A stretch of 64,000 nt of DNA from Cladochytrium replicatum (lineage: Eukaryota; Chytridiomycota; Chytridiomycetes; Cladochytriales; Cladochytriaceae): assembly GCA_025526935.1 (NCBI GenBank), contig JAHLKD010000120.1, forward strand, positions 89,211 to 153,210, read 5' to 3'. Below are positions 11,868-23,085 of this stretch, piece by piece. Made by a program: the position numbers and the translations under genes. How positions within the stretch are numbered: position 1 is the first letter of the stretch; every line of letters starts with the position of its first letter. The notes beneath the pieces were generated by a model. It was not told where the DNA came from and did no database searches. It worked only from the letters and a program-made list of their open reading frames with translations.

Positions 11868-14800
11868 CTACTGTGCCGCAAAAGCATCCCTGGATGCTTG
11901 ATGCTCTCGGTTCTCCTTGATCTCCTCTTGTCCTGGCATTGTAAACGATTTCCTAGGTACTACTGGGAGAGGTCGTGTGGGTCGTCCCAAATGTTGCGGA
12001 GGCGGTGATTTGGGTGGTGTTGGTTCATGCGGCGACGTAGTGCTGGCTTTTCTTTGTTTGACTTGCGTGGTTGACGCTCTCGGCGAATCGTCTGGAGAAG
12101 TTGACGCCGAATGCATTCTGAGCTGTTGATTGTCCTGATGTGTGTCTGATGGCACATCGGCCGATTCTGTGACTCCATTTTGCAGCTTGGTTGTTGAACG
12201 TGCTTGTTGCCTCAAGAGGTACAGCGGAACGTGATCCGACGGACTATCAATCTCCTCCGTGTGCACCTCATAGAGCGCCGCAAGGCTCGATGCCGTTCGT
12301 CCATGAATGGTGACCCGGATCGACGACTGCGTGGATCTCGCGCTCGCTTTGATGCTCCCTGATGCATCTCTGGACAAGCTGCTGGCTCGTGACGATGCAG
12401 GGTGTCCGTCCTTGAAGATCTCAAGCATGCTCGTCCGATTGGACACATTTGCACTCACTGCATTCATCACCTCTGCAATTGCGCTGGCATCGTATCCAAG
12501 TGACATCAGGTGGTCTTGGTAGATGGTGATCACTCGGAAGAGTCGCATGTACATCTTCTGAAGGTCCTCCTGCTCAGAACTACTAGTATTTAGAATTTTT
12601 CTTCGTTCGATTGCGCTCATAGTACCTCTCAACGAGCTGTTCCTCGTCGACTGCATGAAGCAACACCAGATGCTGCTCTTGTAAATGTCGTAACGCATCC
12701 AACACTTCCTCAGCCGGCTGACTAGACAGATGTGTTGCTTCGTATCCATCAATCACATCTGACACCTGTGCAAGCCGTTGTTCGAACATTTCCCTGAAGG
12801 AAAGAAATTGAACCGTAAATAGATTCCTGCTCATCAATTGCTCGAATGCCAATACCTGCGCTGTTCATCGGACAAGAATCCGATCCCGACAATCTGTCCG
12901 TTCCCAATTTTCTGGAAGTGCTTCCATTTCGATCGCATCCACTTGCTCACATCTTGCTTCCGTTTCTATGCCATTTGAATATTACTTGCTATCCTTTCTG
13001 TCGAGGCGCAAACTCACCATACTGGACATTCTGGCTTTTTGAACGAGTTCGAATGTATGCGAGCGCATGATGTGCGAATCCGTTTCTGTGATCAACGACT
13101 GAACAACTCTTGGAGGGCACAACAACCGTTCATCCAGCTCCAACGGCACTGTTCCTCTTTGGCTTGAGACTTCTTCTCCTGCAAGGTTGTAGTGTAGCTC
13201 AACACAGAGAACAATAGAAAACATTTCAGAAATACCTGTAAGATCGTCCGTGTTTGGCGGGAGCACGTAGAAAGTTTGTTGGACTCTAAAAGACCCGTCC
13301 TTTAGGAACGGCGTCGAATCCTTTGTGATTTTCAGCCTGCTACGGTTCAACTTCGCCTTGATCGACTCGTCAAAAAATAGTACGTCATAGTCCGACTCAG
13401 GCCTCTCTATTCGGTCGAGCGTGAACTGCGCGAACGACTGTGTCTCGACCACATGCGTCATGAAAGCCTGGTAATAAAACGTGTTTATACTCATCAAGAA
13501 GTTATACACGGTCGCATCGAATATACCACCCCTTCCTTGTCAAGCGAATTTAGATATTCTTGCCTCTTAAACCAATCGTCCTGTACAAGATCCGAAACAT
13601 TAGGCGCACCACCTGAGCTCTTGAGCACATCAGGTCTTAGCCCGCCCCGGTTCTCCAGTTCACGAAGCTGTTGGATCGCATCCGGGATCACCAGGTATTG
13701 TCGATAGCACTTCAACAGTGATGTGAACACCTTTAGGAACGCACGCCGGATCTTCGACTCGTCGAATGAGCCGGGGCAAGGTCGTGCGTCGAGGAGTGGA
13801 ATGCAGCTGGCGTGGATAACCAAATGACAAGCTTGGAAATTTCAGACCAAGGAATAGATCCATGACCTAACTTAGGACTCACTTGAACAGCGCCAATGTT
13901 TTTCGTGATCGCTATGGTCTTCTTGACACAACGAACATGTGCTTCCGACCCGACACCCCTCACACTCTCTCGAACCAAGCGGAGCCAACTGCGTCCCTGC
14001 AGTTGAAGGCGACAATGCCCACGACGATCCATCCTGCGTCATTATTTGTCGTCCCTCGCCCTCCTTTCCATGCCCCAATCCCGCAACGCCGTCGATATCC
14101 ACTTCCCGCGCCAACGTCATTGTATCTCCAACGCATTCGTGAAGGATATGCCCTTCGCGACTGTACACATTCGGTACGCCGAATTCAATGGAACCGCTAT
14201 TCTCAGCTTTGGTCGTTGCTGTGCCGGTACCAATTCCACCCTCTGTTTCGCTGCTTGTGGACCATGACCCTGTCGTCGACTGCTGCTTCCACAATGTGTT
14301 TTGAGTTTGGAACGAAACCAGTGGACCGCGCTGGAATGAAATTTTCATGGAGGCTCTGTTGCTTTTTTTGTGACCGTGCTCTTCTGGAATTGTTGAGGAG
14401 GTAGGGAGCTGTGAGGAGCGTTGGCGTTGTCGCGTTGTCGGAGTGAAAGAACTGTCCTTTGGACCGCGATTGAGGGCTGCGGGAGAAGTGAGGTTGGTGA
14501 ATATGGATGCGAAGCTGGAAGCCGATGGTGAGTTTTGAAGGGAGGTTGATCCAGTTGCATTTGTGGAGATCGAGAGAGTTGCCGATTCGTTCTTGAAAGG
14601 TATGAATAATAAACTCCTGAATGAAGTCGTCAAGATTTTCGCCGCCTTACCGCACTGGACCGTGAGAACATCTTTTTGAATTGGACAGAAAACGGTGATG
14701 AACCAACTGATCCAGCTTCAGAGCGATCTCCCACGATTGTAGACTCCTTCGAAATTTTTGTTAATAACATCTCAAAATTAACTCATCTGCCTCACCTCCA

Positions 14801-17147
14801 TCTCATTCTCAGTTTTCCCTGGGCTGTTCGAAGGTTCCCCCTCCCCTCCATCACCTCTCTGCCGTCGAGCCCGCTGTTGCTGCTGACCAATCCACTTGCT
14901 CACCGAAAACGGAGATTGTGAGGACGAAAGCCCTCCTCCACCAGCAGTCTGCTCCTCCTCCTCGTTCACGACAACCCCCCCGGGTCCAGACGAAGTCGTA
15001 CTCGACGCCAACGACTGAATCGACACAAACAGCCCTCCACCACCACTTTCCCCGATATTGACCACCTTCCCAGTCCCGAGCCTCAGAAACCCTGCTGGAC
15101 CCGTGTTTTCTGCCCACCCGTGCTTCACCTTATTCAACGAGTCCCCAAAACTCTTCGCTTTTCCAGTGTGTTTCTCCGTTCCATTTGACCGCACCGCAAC
15201 GGCAGACGTTGCGGTCGACGGAGCGAGAACCCTTTTCCCTCCTGGGAGTGCAAAGATGGTGGAAATCGGTGGTCCACGCATTTTGTATCGCACCACTGGA
15301 CCGCCATTGGGATTGATGGTCGATCCTGGTGCAAGTCCTGCCGAAACGATTTGGGTCCACGAAGCGCACTGAGCGTATTTGGCGATACGAGTCACCAGCT
15401 TTCGCCTATCTCTGGCTGGAAGCATCGGCACTGGACCGACTTCATTCATTTCGAGTGTATCCGAGTCCAAATCCACAACACACGCCTAAATATGAAAGCA
15501 AAAAATGGAGCATATTATGAGAAACGATGGGGGTCGGACTTACGTCTGTCGGCTTCCACTCGTTCGCACGCTCTACGGTGAAATAATCCCGACGCACACC
15601 AACGATATACGGCATCGGGGCCTGCAGATAACTTAGGAGTTTGGCCGGAAGCACAGGGATCAGAATGTGTTGCCACGAAAGCGGATACATGAGCAAACAC
15701 AGTGATTCAACCGCCAAGTTCAGCAACGCAGTATGCGACGACAAGAAAATGAGCTTCCGCTCCGTCAATGCTAGCTCAAAGATCGTCACAATATGCGATG
15801 GTGAAAGGCACCGAAAGAACGGGTACAGCGAGAACTAAAAGGATCAAACAAGTTCCATGATCCATTTGGTTAGTTTTGGTGCGGGCTAACACTCACATTT
15901 TGCAAGAGCGAACTGGTGTTCACAGGCGGTCTCGAACAGAACAACCTCGCCTTCCCGACCGCAATGCACAGCTCTAATTTCCCAGGCGGCGGCACTGGTA
16001 CCTCCCTGACCAAATTCACAACCCACCTCTCCATCGGTATCCCCAGCCCCAACTCGGCTCCACCAGAACTTTTTTCCCCTCTGAGCGTACATATGAGCGC
16101 ACACAGCCAGTCCCGCAACAGATCGTACCACGGCCACCGACTGAGTACCCCGATCACCCTCGGAACGTACACGTTATCCACAGATGCGAGGACCGTGTCC
16201 CGCATCGGTCGGAGAAGGTCTGTGTACAGTGCTACCTTTTCCTCTGCATCGGCGACGGTATCTGGCGCTGGGCTAGTCGCTGATCTCGGGGTTTGCGGTG
16301 GCGATCGGGGGTTCTGACGAGCGTGGAGGATGGTTTCCTGTATTTGGGCGAGCTGAGATTGGAGGTGCTGTATATACTCCAAATCCGCTTGTACCTTTTT
16401 TGAAAAGAACGGTCAAAAGTTAAAAATTCGGCTCCTAACGCAAATGACAGGAAATACCAGAGCCTTGGTCCGCCATTCCAGAAACATCTCGTCTATTTCC
16501 GAAGCCTGTGCTGGAGAGGGCCGGTCATACATCACCACGCACATCCCATACGCCCGATTCCCATTTTCCTCCGTCACGATCTACCATAACGTTACGAGAT
16601 CAAAAAATTCCTCTAATTCGTATCGTTAGAACGTACGAACGAATGATACGTCTCTTCTGGCGGCCCAGCAACCGAATGCGCCAGTTTCAAGTCGTCCGGA
16701 AACAGAAACTGTCCAGACCCGCAATAATTAGCTATTCTTGCATCCACTCTCAGGTTTTTTCATAATCACCATGGACAGGTACGTCGGGAACGCCGTGTCT
16801 GCATAATCCGTATTTGGGTATCGACAGAGGATCGACGCTTCGTATCTATCCTCAAGCGGATGCGGCAGTGAAAAGTGCCCTCCCAAACGCATGATCCCTT
16901 CACCATCAAACGGCGATTCGGGTCGAGCTTCAAGGGGGGTACGGGTTGGATTCTCATTAGACTTCACGCATGTGTCTTCTTCCCCATGAACCACCTGCGC
17001 CGGCGCAGCGGTGTCAGCTTCCTGTGATTGTGGTGCGATGCGCCGGGATTCTAGTGTGGATGAGGGTGGTAGGCCTGCTTGGTAGAAATAGTCCACGAAT
17101 CGATGCTGTGGGGTCAGCGATGCTTCGGATTGTGGTGCGGGATCCAT
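11868..17147 (-). CDS. DENN-domain protein (uDENN-cDENN-dDENN) with a C1-like zinc finger and proline-rich tail
   Basis: DENN proteins act as exchange factors for Rab GTPases on membranes. The start MDPAPQSEASLTPQHRFVDYF at 17147 is typical of tripartite DENN proteins. uDENN covers about 16400-17150 (ESPFDGEGIMRLGG; YPNTDYADTAFPTYLSMV). cDENN lies near 15440-16000 (FELALTERKLIFLSSHTALL; VESLCLLMYPLSWQHILIPV). A long low-complexity insert follows (about 13900-15300). dDENN lies near 13060-13780 (SKIRRAFLKVFTSLLKCYRQYL; MTHVVETQSFAQFTLDRIE). Between insert and dDENN, a phase-1 intron (about 13831-13881) joins RCS to TCHLVIHASC. The join yields a cysteine/histidine array like a C1 domain. The tail is Ser/Pro-rich (TPPKSPPPQHLGRPTRPLP). 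About ten short introns were inferred. The exact DENND subclass is unclear. Confidence 0.82.
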
Positions 17148-17713
17148 GCTGCAGTGTGATCTACTCGATTAAACTCCTGCAAGAGGGTAGATTAATTGGA
17201 ATACAAGTAGAACTGTCCAAGCTACCGGACTAATTTGTGTGGTGATCCGAGATTGATTAGATGAACTTTCATTAAATGCTCATCTAGTTTTGGAGCAACT
17301 GTTAACTGGACGGCAATGGTGGATTTCGCTGATGCAGATATGTAGGCTTGATCCGAAGGGGAGGTTTTCACATTTGTTGGAATTCGCGTTTTCAGCTTAT
17401 CAGTAAACAGAACCTTTGGACCCCGAAAAAAGAATAACGGGATTAAAAAGAATCCTAGCAAAAAGGGATACAATCGAAAGCAAGATGCGTCCAATGTCTA
17501 TATGTAAGGAATAAAAAGGTAGGGAAAAAATAGATGGAATCCTTTCCTTGGGACCATGTACAGCACAACACTCCCAATAGCTCTCCGTCCCATATGGTAG
17601 CCTTGTTCCCCTGTTGTCGTTCTCCACATAGGTCCGCTCATATATACCCTCCACACAAAAAAATTATAGTTCTCGTGTGCCCTTCCTCCCAAGAAATAAA
17701 TAAAAATAACCTT
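17148..17713. other. Intergenic stretch between the DENN gene start and the ABP2-like gene end
   Basis: This 566-bp stretch holds the DENN promoter and the 3' flank of the ABP2-like gene. An 90-codon open frame on the minus strand (17222-17494) begins with a hydrophobic run but has no recognisable domain or splice partner, so I do not call it. No RNA gene was seen. Confidence 0.5.
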
Positions 17714-19609
17714 CTACTTTCCGTTCTGTCTCTCAACTTCTCCCAAATCTCTGATTCTTGCGTCTCTCTCTGCAACCATCCGCTCCAGCGCCGCGCACCT
17801 CTCTCTCAGAGCCGCGATGACTGCATCGCTCCCGGCTGAATCCTTGGCGACGCTCACGGTTGTCGGCGATACGACCGTGATTCGAGTCCCTGCAGGCAAC
17901 GGCGCAGCTTGAGGCCCTCCACGCTGCTGCGTTTGTCCAACTTGCCCTCCTGAGTGTGGAGACCCGTGGTTTCCTGCCGCTTCCTTTTCGGGTTCTCCCG
18001 AGAAACTTGGATTCGTGAACAGCGGTGACCTTGGGAATGGCGGTCCCTGACCATTGCGAACCGACCTGAACCGATCGCGCTCATTTCCGAACGATGCGGC
18101 TCGGGGACGTGTCGCGGAGCCGTTGGCACCGGGCACCTGGAGCCTCAATTGAGGTTGCTGCTGCTGCGGGTCGCCGCCTTCTGGCTTCCTCGACGGCGGG
18201 CTGGTTGGGATCATGGCGTCCGTGTGGTATCGAGGGACTGAGATGGTTGATGAGCGAAGACGCGGAAGGAGAGGAGGTCCGCTTTCGGGTGTCGGTGCGC
18301 CGTTGGGTGAGGTTGTTGACTGCGCATTATGGAATGGGGCGTGCTCGGAGGACATGGAGACGGAGCGAAGACGCGGGATGGGGTTGCGAAGAGCCGATTC
18401 GGCTGATTCGTGGTACCTGCTGTTGTTTCCAGATGAATTGGAGGCTGGTAGAGGGAGATTTGGAGCTGGCCAGCCATGTGTGGGAGTGTTTGGTGCAGAC
18501 GAAGGCGGTCCGCTCATCGCACCACCGTATCTCGGGTCCATGCCCTGCATGCTGGATGGGTGACGTGGAGGTCTGTCAAAGTCAGAGTTTGAGACATCAG
18601 GCCCGTGATGGCGGGTTGACCCTCGAGATGACGGATCGGTGACTTCAAGGATAAAGTGAGGATCATTGCGGCGAGCGAGCGAATCGTTCCTCCCGCGTAC
18701 TTGCTGTTGTTGCTCATTACGGCGATGATCGCTGCCCACCACCTCCTGTCGTTCTGCATCAGGACCATTTCTCTGCCATGCATCCCCGTCCTGCGAGTGC
18801 TCCAAGGGCTTTTCTATTGTCTGCGGGCGTTTTGGATTGTACACGGTTTCCGTCGGAGAATCGGAGGCCTTTCGTTTGTTCTGGTTTCCAAAACCATCGT
18901 CTTTGAGTGAGAGAGCTGGTTGTTGCCCTTGGTCATCAGGAGATATAGGGTCAGTCGAATAGTCAGTACCGTCACTAAGACCCATATCGTAGTTGAAGAA
19001 CGAGTCGATATGGTTATCTATAGTATTAACACATTCAGTAAACTGGTTGAGCCCAAAGTAAAGGTAAACACACCTTGAAGCCATTTTTTCATTCGGAAAG
19101 AGATACTTGTTGCCTTACTGGGGTCGAACCCCAGCTGTCTTGCAACAGTGGACCATGCACGAATCTGTAAGTGATGAATTGAGACAATGAAATCTTTGTG
19201 TGAGCGTCAGCACACATACCTGGTTGACGCCGCCTGCGTTACGGACGAATTGGTAGAGCACAAAGACGTCGAACGTCTGGTTGTGAACTTTGAATGGATG
19301 CGCAAACTTTTCAACGTGCGACGACAATTTAATCTGACAGTTTGAGTAGTGATGGAACTGCGACAGGTAGTCTGCGTATCGAAGCTGGAGCGCAGATGTG
19401 TTAGCTGCACCAGCGTTGTTTGGGGTGTAGTAAAAGGGCTGGGCAGTCGCAGGAGTAGTTGGCAAGGGATGCGAGGTTGGAGACACCGAGGTCGGGTGTT
19501 GCAAGTTGTTGGAGTTGGTCTGCTGGTGCGACCTGAGCGTAGCGTTGTGGTCTGCGATGTGGTGGTGCTGAGCAGCGATCAAGTCTCTGTCGTGCTGTGG
19601 GTCCATCAT
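17714..19609 (-). CDS. ARS-binding protein 2 (Abp2)-like DNA-binding protein
   Basis: The product opens with a Q/H/T-rich segment (MMDPQHDRDLIAAQHHHIAD). A conserved domain then runs across two introns: PFKVHNQTFDVFVLYQFVRN, AGGVNQ joined to IRAWSTVARQLGFDPSKATS, then ISFRMKKWLQ joined to DNHIDSFFNYDMG. The second join (intron about 19019-19073) is needed to give the family signature 'R(M)KKW...H-I-D-x-F-F-x-Y'. That signature is typical of the fungal ARS_binding_2 family, named for fission yeast Abp2, which binds replication origins. About 400 disordered residues follow. A short C-terminal heptad-like helix (VIAALRERCAALERMVAERD) could dimerise. The family match is by motif memory, not a search. 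An ARID-like reading of the same segment is an alternative. Origin binding in this organism is inference. Confidence 0.62.
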
Positions 19610-19752
19610 TTCGACTAACTGGCGGTTAAGTACAAGTTTTACGACGCCTCCGTTCCCTGAGCAGAGAATGAGGGATTTATTATTTTTATTATTTTATTGT
19701 TTTTTTTTATTTTCTGATTATTATGGGTGGCAGTGCACATGTGAATAAATAG

Positions 19753-21426
19753 ATGAAAAATCAATACAAAATCATTTTTATGAGCACTGCCACACGCATG
19801 CTGTGCAGCCAAACCGCACCAATCGAAACGCTCGACAGAATCTTGCTGTGTCTGGGCAACGGTGCCCACGCACTACAGGACAGAGTGCTGGCATTCAGAC
19901 TGGCTGTGCACTTCAGGAGAAATTACGTAAAGGCATGCCTAGTCAGCTCAATCCCCGCGCTAGCCATCGACAATGCGTGTGCCCGCGGAAATGTTGATTT
20001 ACTCGACCTGCATTTGAACTCGCCAAACAAGCCAGAATACACGGATGACGCTATCGACTCAGCATCAGAAAATGGCCACAGACATGTTTTGGATTGGTGG
20101 GTGCAAAGCGGTCTCGACTTAAAGTACACCACGAAGTCAATTTTTTGCGCGTGTGCCAACGGACATCTCGACATTCTAGACTGGTGGTCCACGAGCGGTC
20201 TCGAATTCAAATATGATGTCCATGCGATGAATGAGGCGAGCGGGAATGGGCATGTGCACATCTTGGAATGGTGGAAGCAAGGTGGTTACGAGCTTCAATA
20301 TTCTATAAACGCGATACACCGACCGTGTTTCTTGGGACGTGTCGATGTCTTGGATTGGTGGAGATCAAGCGGGCTCCCCTTCAAGTACAACATGTACGCT
20401 ATGGGTAACGCAAGCTCCGAAGGTCATCAGAACGTTTTGGAATGGTGGCTTGCAAGCGGACTTCAACTGAAGTGGAATGCCGAAGCAATCGATGCAGCAA
20501 GCCAGAACGGTCATATCCACATTTTGGACTGGTGGAAGTCCTGTGGACTCGAACTAGTGTATACCTCGGCTGCCATTGATGGTGCAACCTGGAGGGGCCA
20601 GATCGAGGTCCTGGACTGGTGGAAGACTAGCGGCTTGGAGCTCAAATGGTCTTCTGAAGCGATGGATGAGGCTAGCTTCGTTGGTCGTCTTGAATCCCTC
20701 AACTGGTGGAAAGAAAGCGGGTTGGAATTAAAATGGACGTCCCGGGCAATGGAAGGAGCGAGCGAGAACGGCCACATCGATATTCTCGAGTGGTGGAAGA
20801 ACAGTGGCCTAGATCTTAAGCTTGAAGGCCACTCCGTAGGTCAAGCAAGCAGGAACGGCCACGTCGGGGTGTTGGAATGGTGGAAAGTTAGCGGATTGCC
20901 TTTTCTTTACACAGACTATGCTTTGGGTATAGCGTGCGTCACTGGGCAAGAAAAGGTGTTGGAGTGGTGGAAAAACAGCGGCCTCGAACTAAAGTACTCT
21001 CACAACACGATCGACAACGCAAGTGCATATGGGCACCTTCACTTATTGGAATGGTGGAAATCAAGTGGGCTAGAGCTGAAGTATTCGGCCGAAGCCATGG
21101 ACTATACGTCCGATCGGGGTCATATTCATGTTCTGGAGTGGTGGAAGAACAGCGGCCTGGAGTTGAAGTACTCTCACAACACGATCGACAACGCAAGTGC
21201 ATATGGGCACCTTCACTTATTGGAATGGTGGCTGTCCAGTGGGCTTGAGCTTAAGTGGTCTAGCGATGCAATGGACTTTGCTGGTGCTCACGGACATTTG
21301 GATGTGCTTGAATGGTGGAAGAAGAGTGGATTGGAATTAAAGTGGACTCAAAATGATATGCCTGGGATGCGAATGGAAGTTCAGGATTGGTGGAGGGCAA
21401 CTGGACTCTGGAGTGATGTGGATTGA
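19753..21426 (+). CDS. Intronless protein of 29-residue ankyrin-like 'WW' repeats
   Basis: This 557-residue protein is one open frame. ATG 19753 is used; ATG 19780 (MSTATRML) is equally possible. After a roughly 90-residue N-terminal region (PIETLDRILLCLGNGAHALQ), the remainder is built of about 15 units of 29 residues. The unit pattern is A.(D/N).AS.NGH...LEWWK.SGLELKY; 16 WW motifs were counted. The NGH...LL.WW core resembles the second helix of ankyrin repeats, but the period is 29, not 33. Such proteins are probably protein-binding scaffolds. The last unit decays to QDWWRATGLWSDVD before the stop. It is divergent from the ABP2-like gene, with 143 bp between the starts. The lack of introns contrasts with all neighbouring genes and hints at retroposition, transfer or rapid family expansion. 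Confidence 0.8.
   Translation: MKNQYKIIFMSTATRMLCSQTAPIETLDRILLCLGNGAHALQDRVLAFRLAVHFRRNYVKACLVSSIPALAIDNACARGNVDLLDLHLNSPNKPEYTDDAIDSASENGHRHVLDWWVQSGLDLKYTTKSIFCACANGHLDILDWWSTSGLEFKYDVHAMNEASGNGHVHILEWWKQGGYELQYSINAIHRPCFLGRVDVLDWWRSSGLPFKYNMYAMGNASSEGHQNVLEWWLASGLQLKWNAEAIDAASQNGHIHILDWWKSCGLELVYTSAAIDGATWRGQIEVLDWWKTSGLELKWSSEAMDEASFVGRLESLNWWKESGLELKWTSRAMEGASENGHIDILEWWKNSGLDLKLEGHSVGQASRNGHVGVLEWWKVSGLPFLYTDYALGIACVTGQEKVLEWWKNSGLELKYSHNTIDNASAYGHLHLLEWWKSSGLELKYSAEAMDYTSDRGHIHVLEWWKNSGLELKYSHNTIDNASAYGHLHLLEWWLSSGLELKWSSDAMDFAGAHGHLDVLEWWKKSGLELKWTQNDMPGMRMEVQDWWRATGLWSDVD
20994..21231 (+). repeat. Exact 64-bp coding repeat, 174 bp apart
   Basis: Bases 20994-21057 and 21168-21231 are identical over 64 nt, including synonymous positions. 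The spacing of 174 bp equals two 29-codon units. The other repeat units differ at many sites, so this copy is recent or gene-converted. Confidence 0.95.
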
Positions 21427-21476
21427 GATGGATCTATTCGCCGTGAACAACATCCTGAAGCTCGAAGCAATCCGCT

Positions 21477-22400
21477 TCATGCATTGTCGTATGCATCCAA
21501 CGCGGTGAGAGCAATTGCAAATGCTTCCAGTGGCGTCAACGGGAACCATGCGTCCAGTGTAAAGTAATTGTTCCACATCGTCCAAATTGCATTACAATAT
21601 ATCCGTCTAACTAAGATCAAAATCAATGCGTCTTCCCCACAGCAACTGCAATTTTTACCTTCAACCTCAGCAATCAGTTGGAAGTAAATAATGCTGGGTT
21701 GCGTCACTCTGCCTCCAAAGTTCAAACAATGCCTCTGCGTAGCTTCGTTCCACCTCGGAGATTTATTCCGCCAAAACAGCAGGCGTTGGCTGTTTTTTGA
21801 TTTGATGTCCGCCGTGATTCCACACGTCGGAGTCCCGACATCATTCACTGATGAAGCCGATGATTTGCGAGCCGCTGCCGTGCGGTGTCTGTGGGGATGT
21901 CGCGGAAGCATCATTGTCACCGAAATTGGGATTTTCGTCTGGCTGGGTTCAACGATGGCATCGCAACGGAGATCTCACTAGGCAAGACTGTTTTCGACTA
22001 GAAACAGATACCCAATTAGAGAAGGGGCAAGGACGGGCGCGATCATTGTAGTACGTAAGAGATGCAAGCTGCTTCCCGAAGTCCCTTGTCAGTCAATTCT
22101 TTACATACGTAAAATAAAATGAAGTTGGTGCGTTGATAATTTGCTCTGGGAGAGTACTCAATGCACAGAAAAGAGTCAGAATCACATTGTATATTACTTT
22201 TGCTTCGGGACATAGTTTTTGGAATCCTTGGTGAGATCATCCTGGCTTGTGGATGGACGCTTTTCCGTTCGCATGGAGCGAGAAGGAATTTATCATCAAT
22301 TTCGCTGAACAATGGTGAAAATTAGTGAGCTTTGTCATACAATGTCTTCTTGCGATAGAGGCGACATCGCATTATTCCGTCAGGGGAAGCCGCCTTGGAA
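21477..22400 (-). pseudogene. Tubby-like protein (Tub domain), inactivated
   Basis: Pieces of a whole Tub domain follow in order on the minus strand: IMRCRLYRKKTLYDKAH, DKFLLAPCERKS, PRANYQRTNFILFYV, REAACISY, VLPSEISVAMPSLNP, NKSPRWNEATQRHCLNFGGR, DGYIVMQFGR, and the C-terminal YFTLDAWFPLTPLEAFAIAL ending TALDAYDNA. Two GT-AG introns (21998-22054 and 21607-21658) keep or restore the reading. The gene is nevertheless broken. There is an in-frame TAA at 22322-22324 right after KAH. At least two frame changes fall at about 21905-21950, and one near 21570 lies between FGRCG and NNYF. Tubby proteins bind phosphoinositides and carry receptors into cilia. Sequencing error could explain some single-base shifts, but four lesions in one gene favour a real pseudogene. 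I give no repaired reading. Confidence 0.8.
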
Positions 22401-22574
22401 TTGAAAGTTTAACCATGAGCGGGAATTACGGGAAAAATACAGTTTCCCATGAGTGTTGGAGAAATTGGTGGCTGGTGTATGGGAGTGTTCGAGATAGTTG
22501 ATCTACCACCTGGAGAGCGGGCTGTGAGGTGCAAGTGTCCTGAGGAGAAAGGTTCATGCAGACGGGTGACACAA

Positions 22575-22700
22575 CTGGTTTAAGGCTCGACTTGTCGCCA
22601 AAGGATTCTCGCAGTGCGCAGGAGTGGACTTTGATGAAACGGTTTGCACCAGTGCTTGACTTCGTCACTCTCAGACTGATTTTCTGTGTGGACAGTGTGT
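22575..22700 (+). pseudogene. Ty1/copia reverse transcriptase fragment
   Basis: The frame reads KARLVAKGFSQCAGVDFDET, and after a one-base shift continues RFAPVLDFVTLRLIF. This is the conserved start of the copia RT domain (KARLVAKGF.Q...DF.ETF.PV). No integrase or RNase H remains around it. Confidence 0.75.
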
Positions 22701-22746
22701 TATTTACAAACACTATCGTAAAGAGAAACAAAATTCCACTGAACAA

Positions 22747-23085
22747 TCAAAAGTTGATAGGTGGAACAGCCCAAATCAGCTTCTGTATCTGGTTCATATC
22801 GTCAGAGTCCCATCCACCACTGGTTATGTCCTTTGCCAACCCAGTCCTGATGAACCGATCGATGTCGTCATTTGAAAGCATGAAATCCTTCGCTAAACCT
22901 GTCTTCCAAGGTTTCCAATCCACCTCAGGGAGCGTTATGGACGAAAGATGCCCGATGTATGCCGTCCAGAACCTTAGCCACTCAGAAGGATATGCATCCA
23001 CTAATGCTCTGAACATGCGATTGATAGTGGCAGACGTACTTAGCGAATTGTTGTGCCGTATCCAGTTTCCGAGCAAAAAGTGCAC
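22747..23085 (-). other. Orphan open reading frame, no recognised family
   Basis: A 112-codon open frame has normal-looking composition (EVDWKPWKTGLAKDFMLSN; RFWTAYIGHLSS) but no ATG at its 5' limit. It may be an exon or a fragment of a decayed gene or element. I recognise no domain. Confidence 0.25.

Noticed and set aside
13883-14404. 173-codon plus-strand frame
   Set aside because: It is antisense to the DENN gene's low-complexity region, with no domain.
17222-17494. 90-codon minus-strand frame with a hydrophobic start
   Set aside because: No domain, no splice partner and AT-rich 3'/5' flank composition; probably chance.
19119-19134. T-arm-like palindrome (GGGGTTCGACCCC on the minus strand) suggesting a tRNA
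   Set aside because: It lies in a well-supported ABP2-like exon (QLGFDPSK) and no anticodon or acceptor stem fits around it.
21691-21981. 96-codon plus-strand frame
   Set aside because: It is the shadow of the tubby pseudogene on the other strand.
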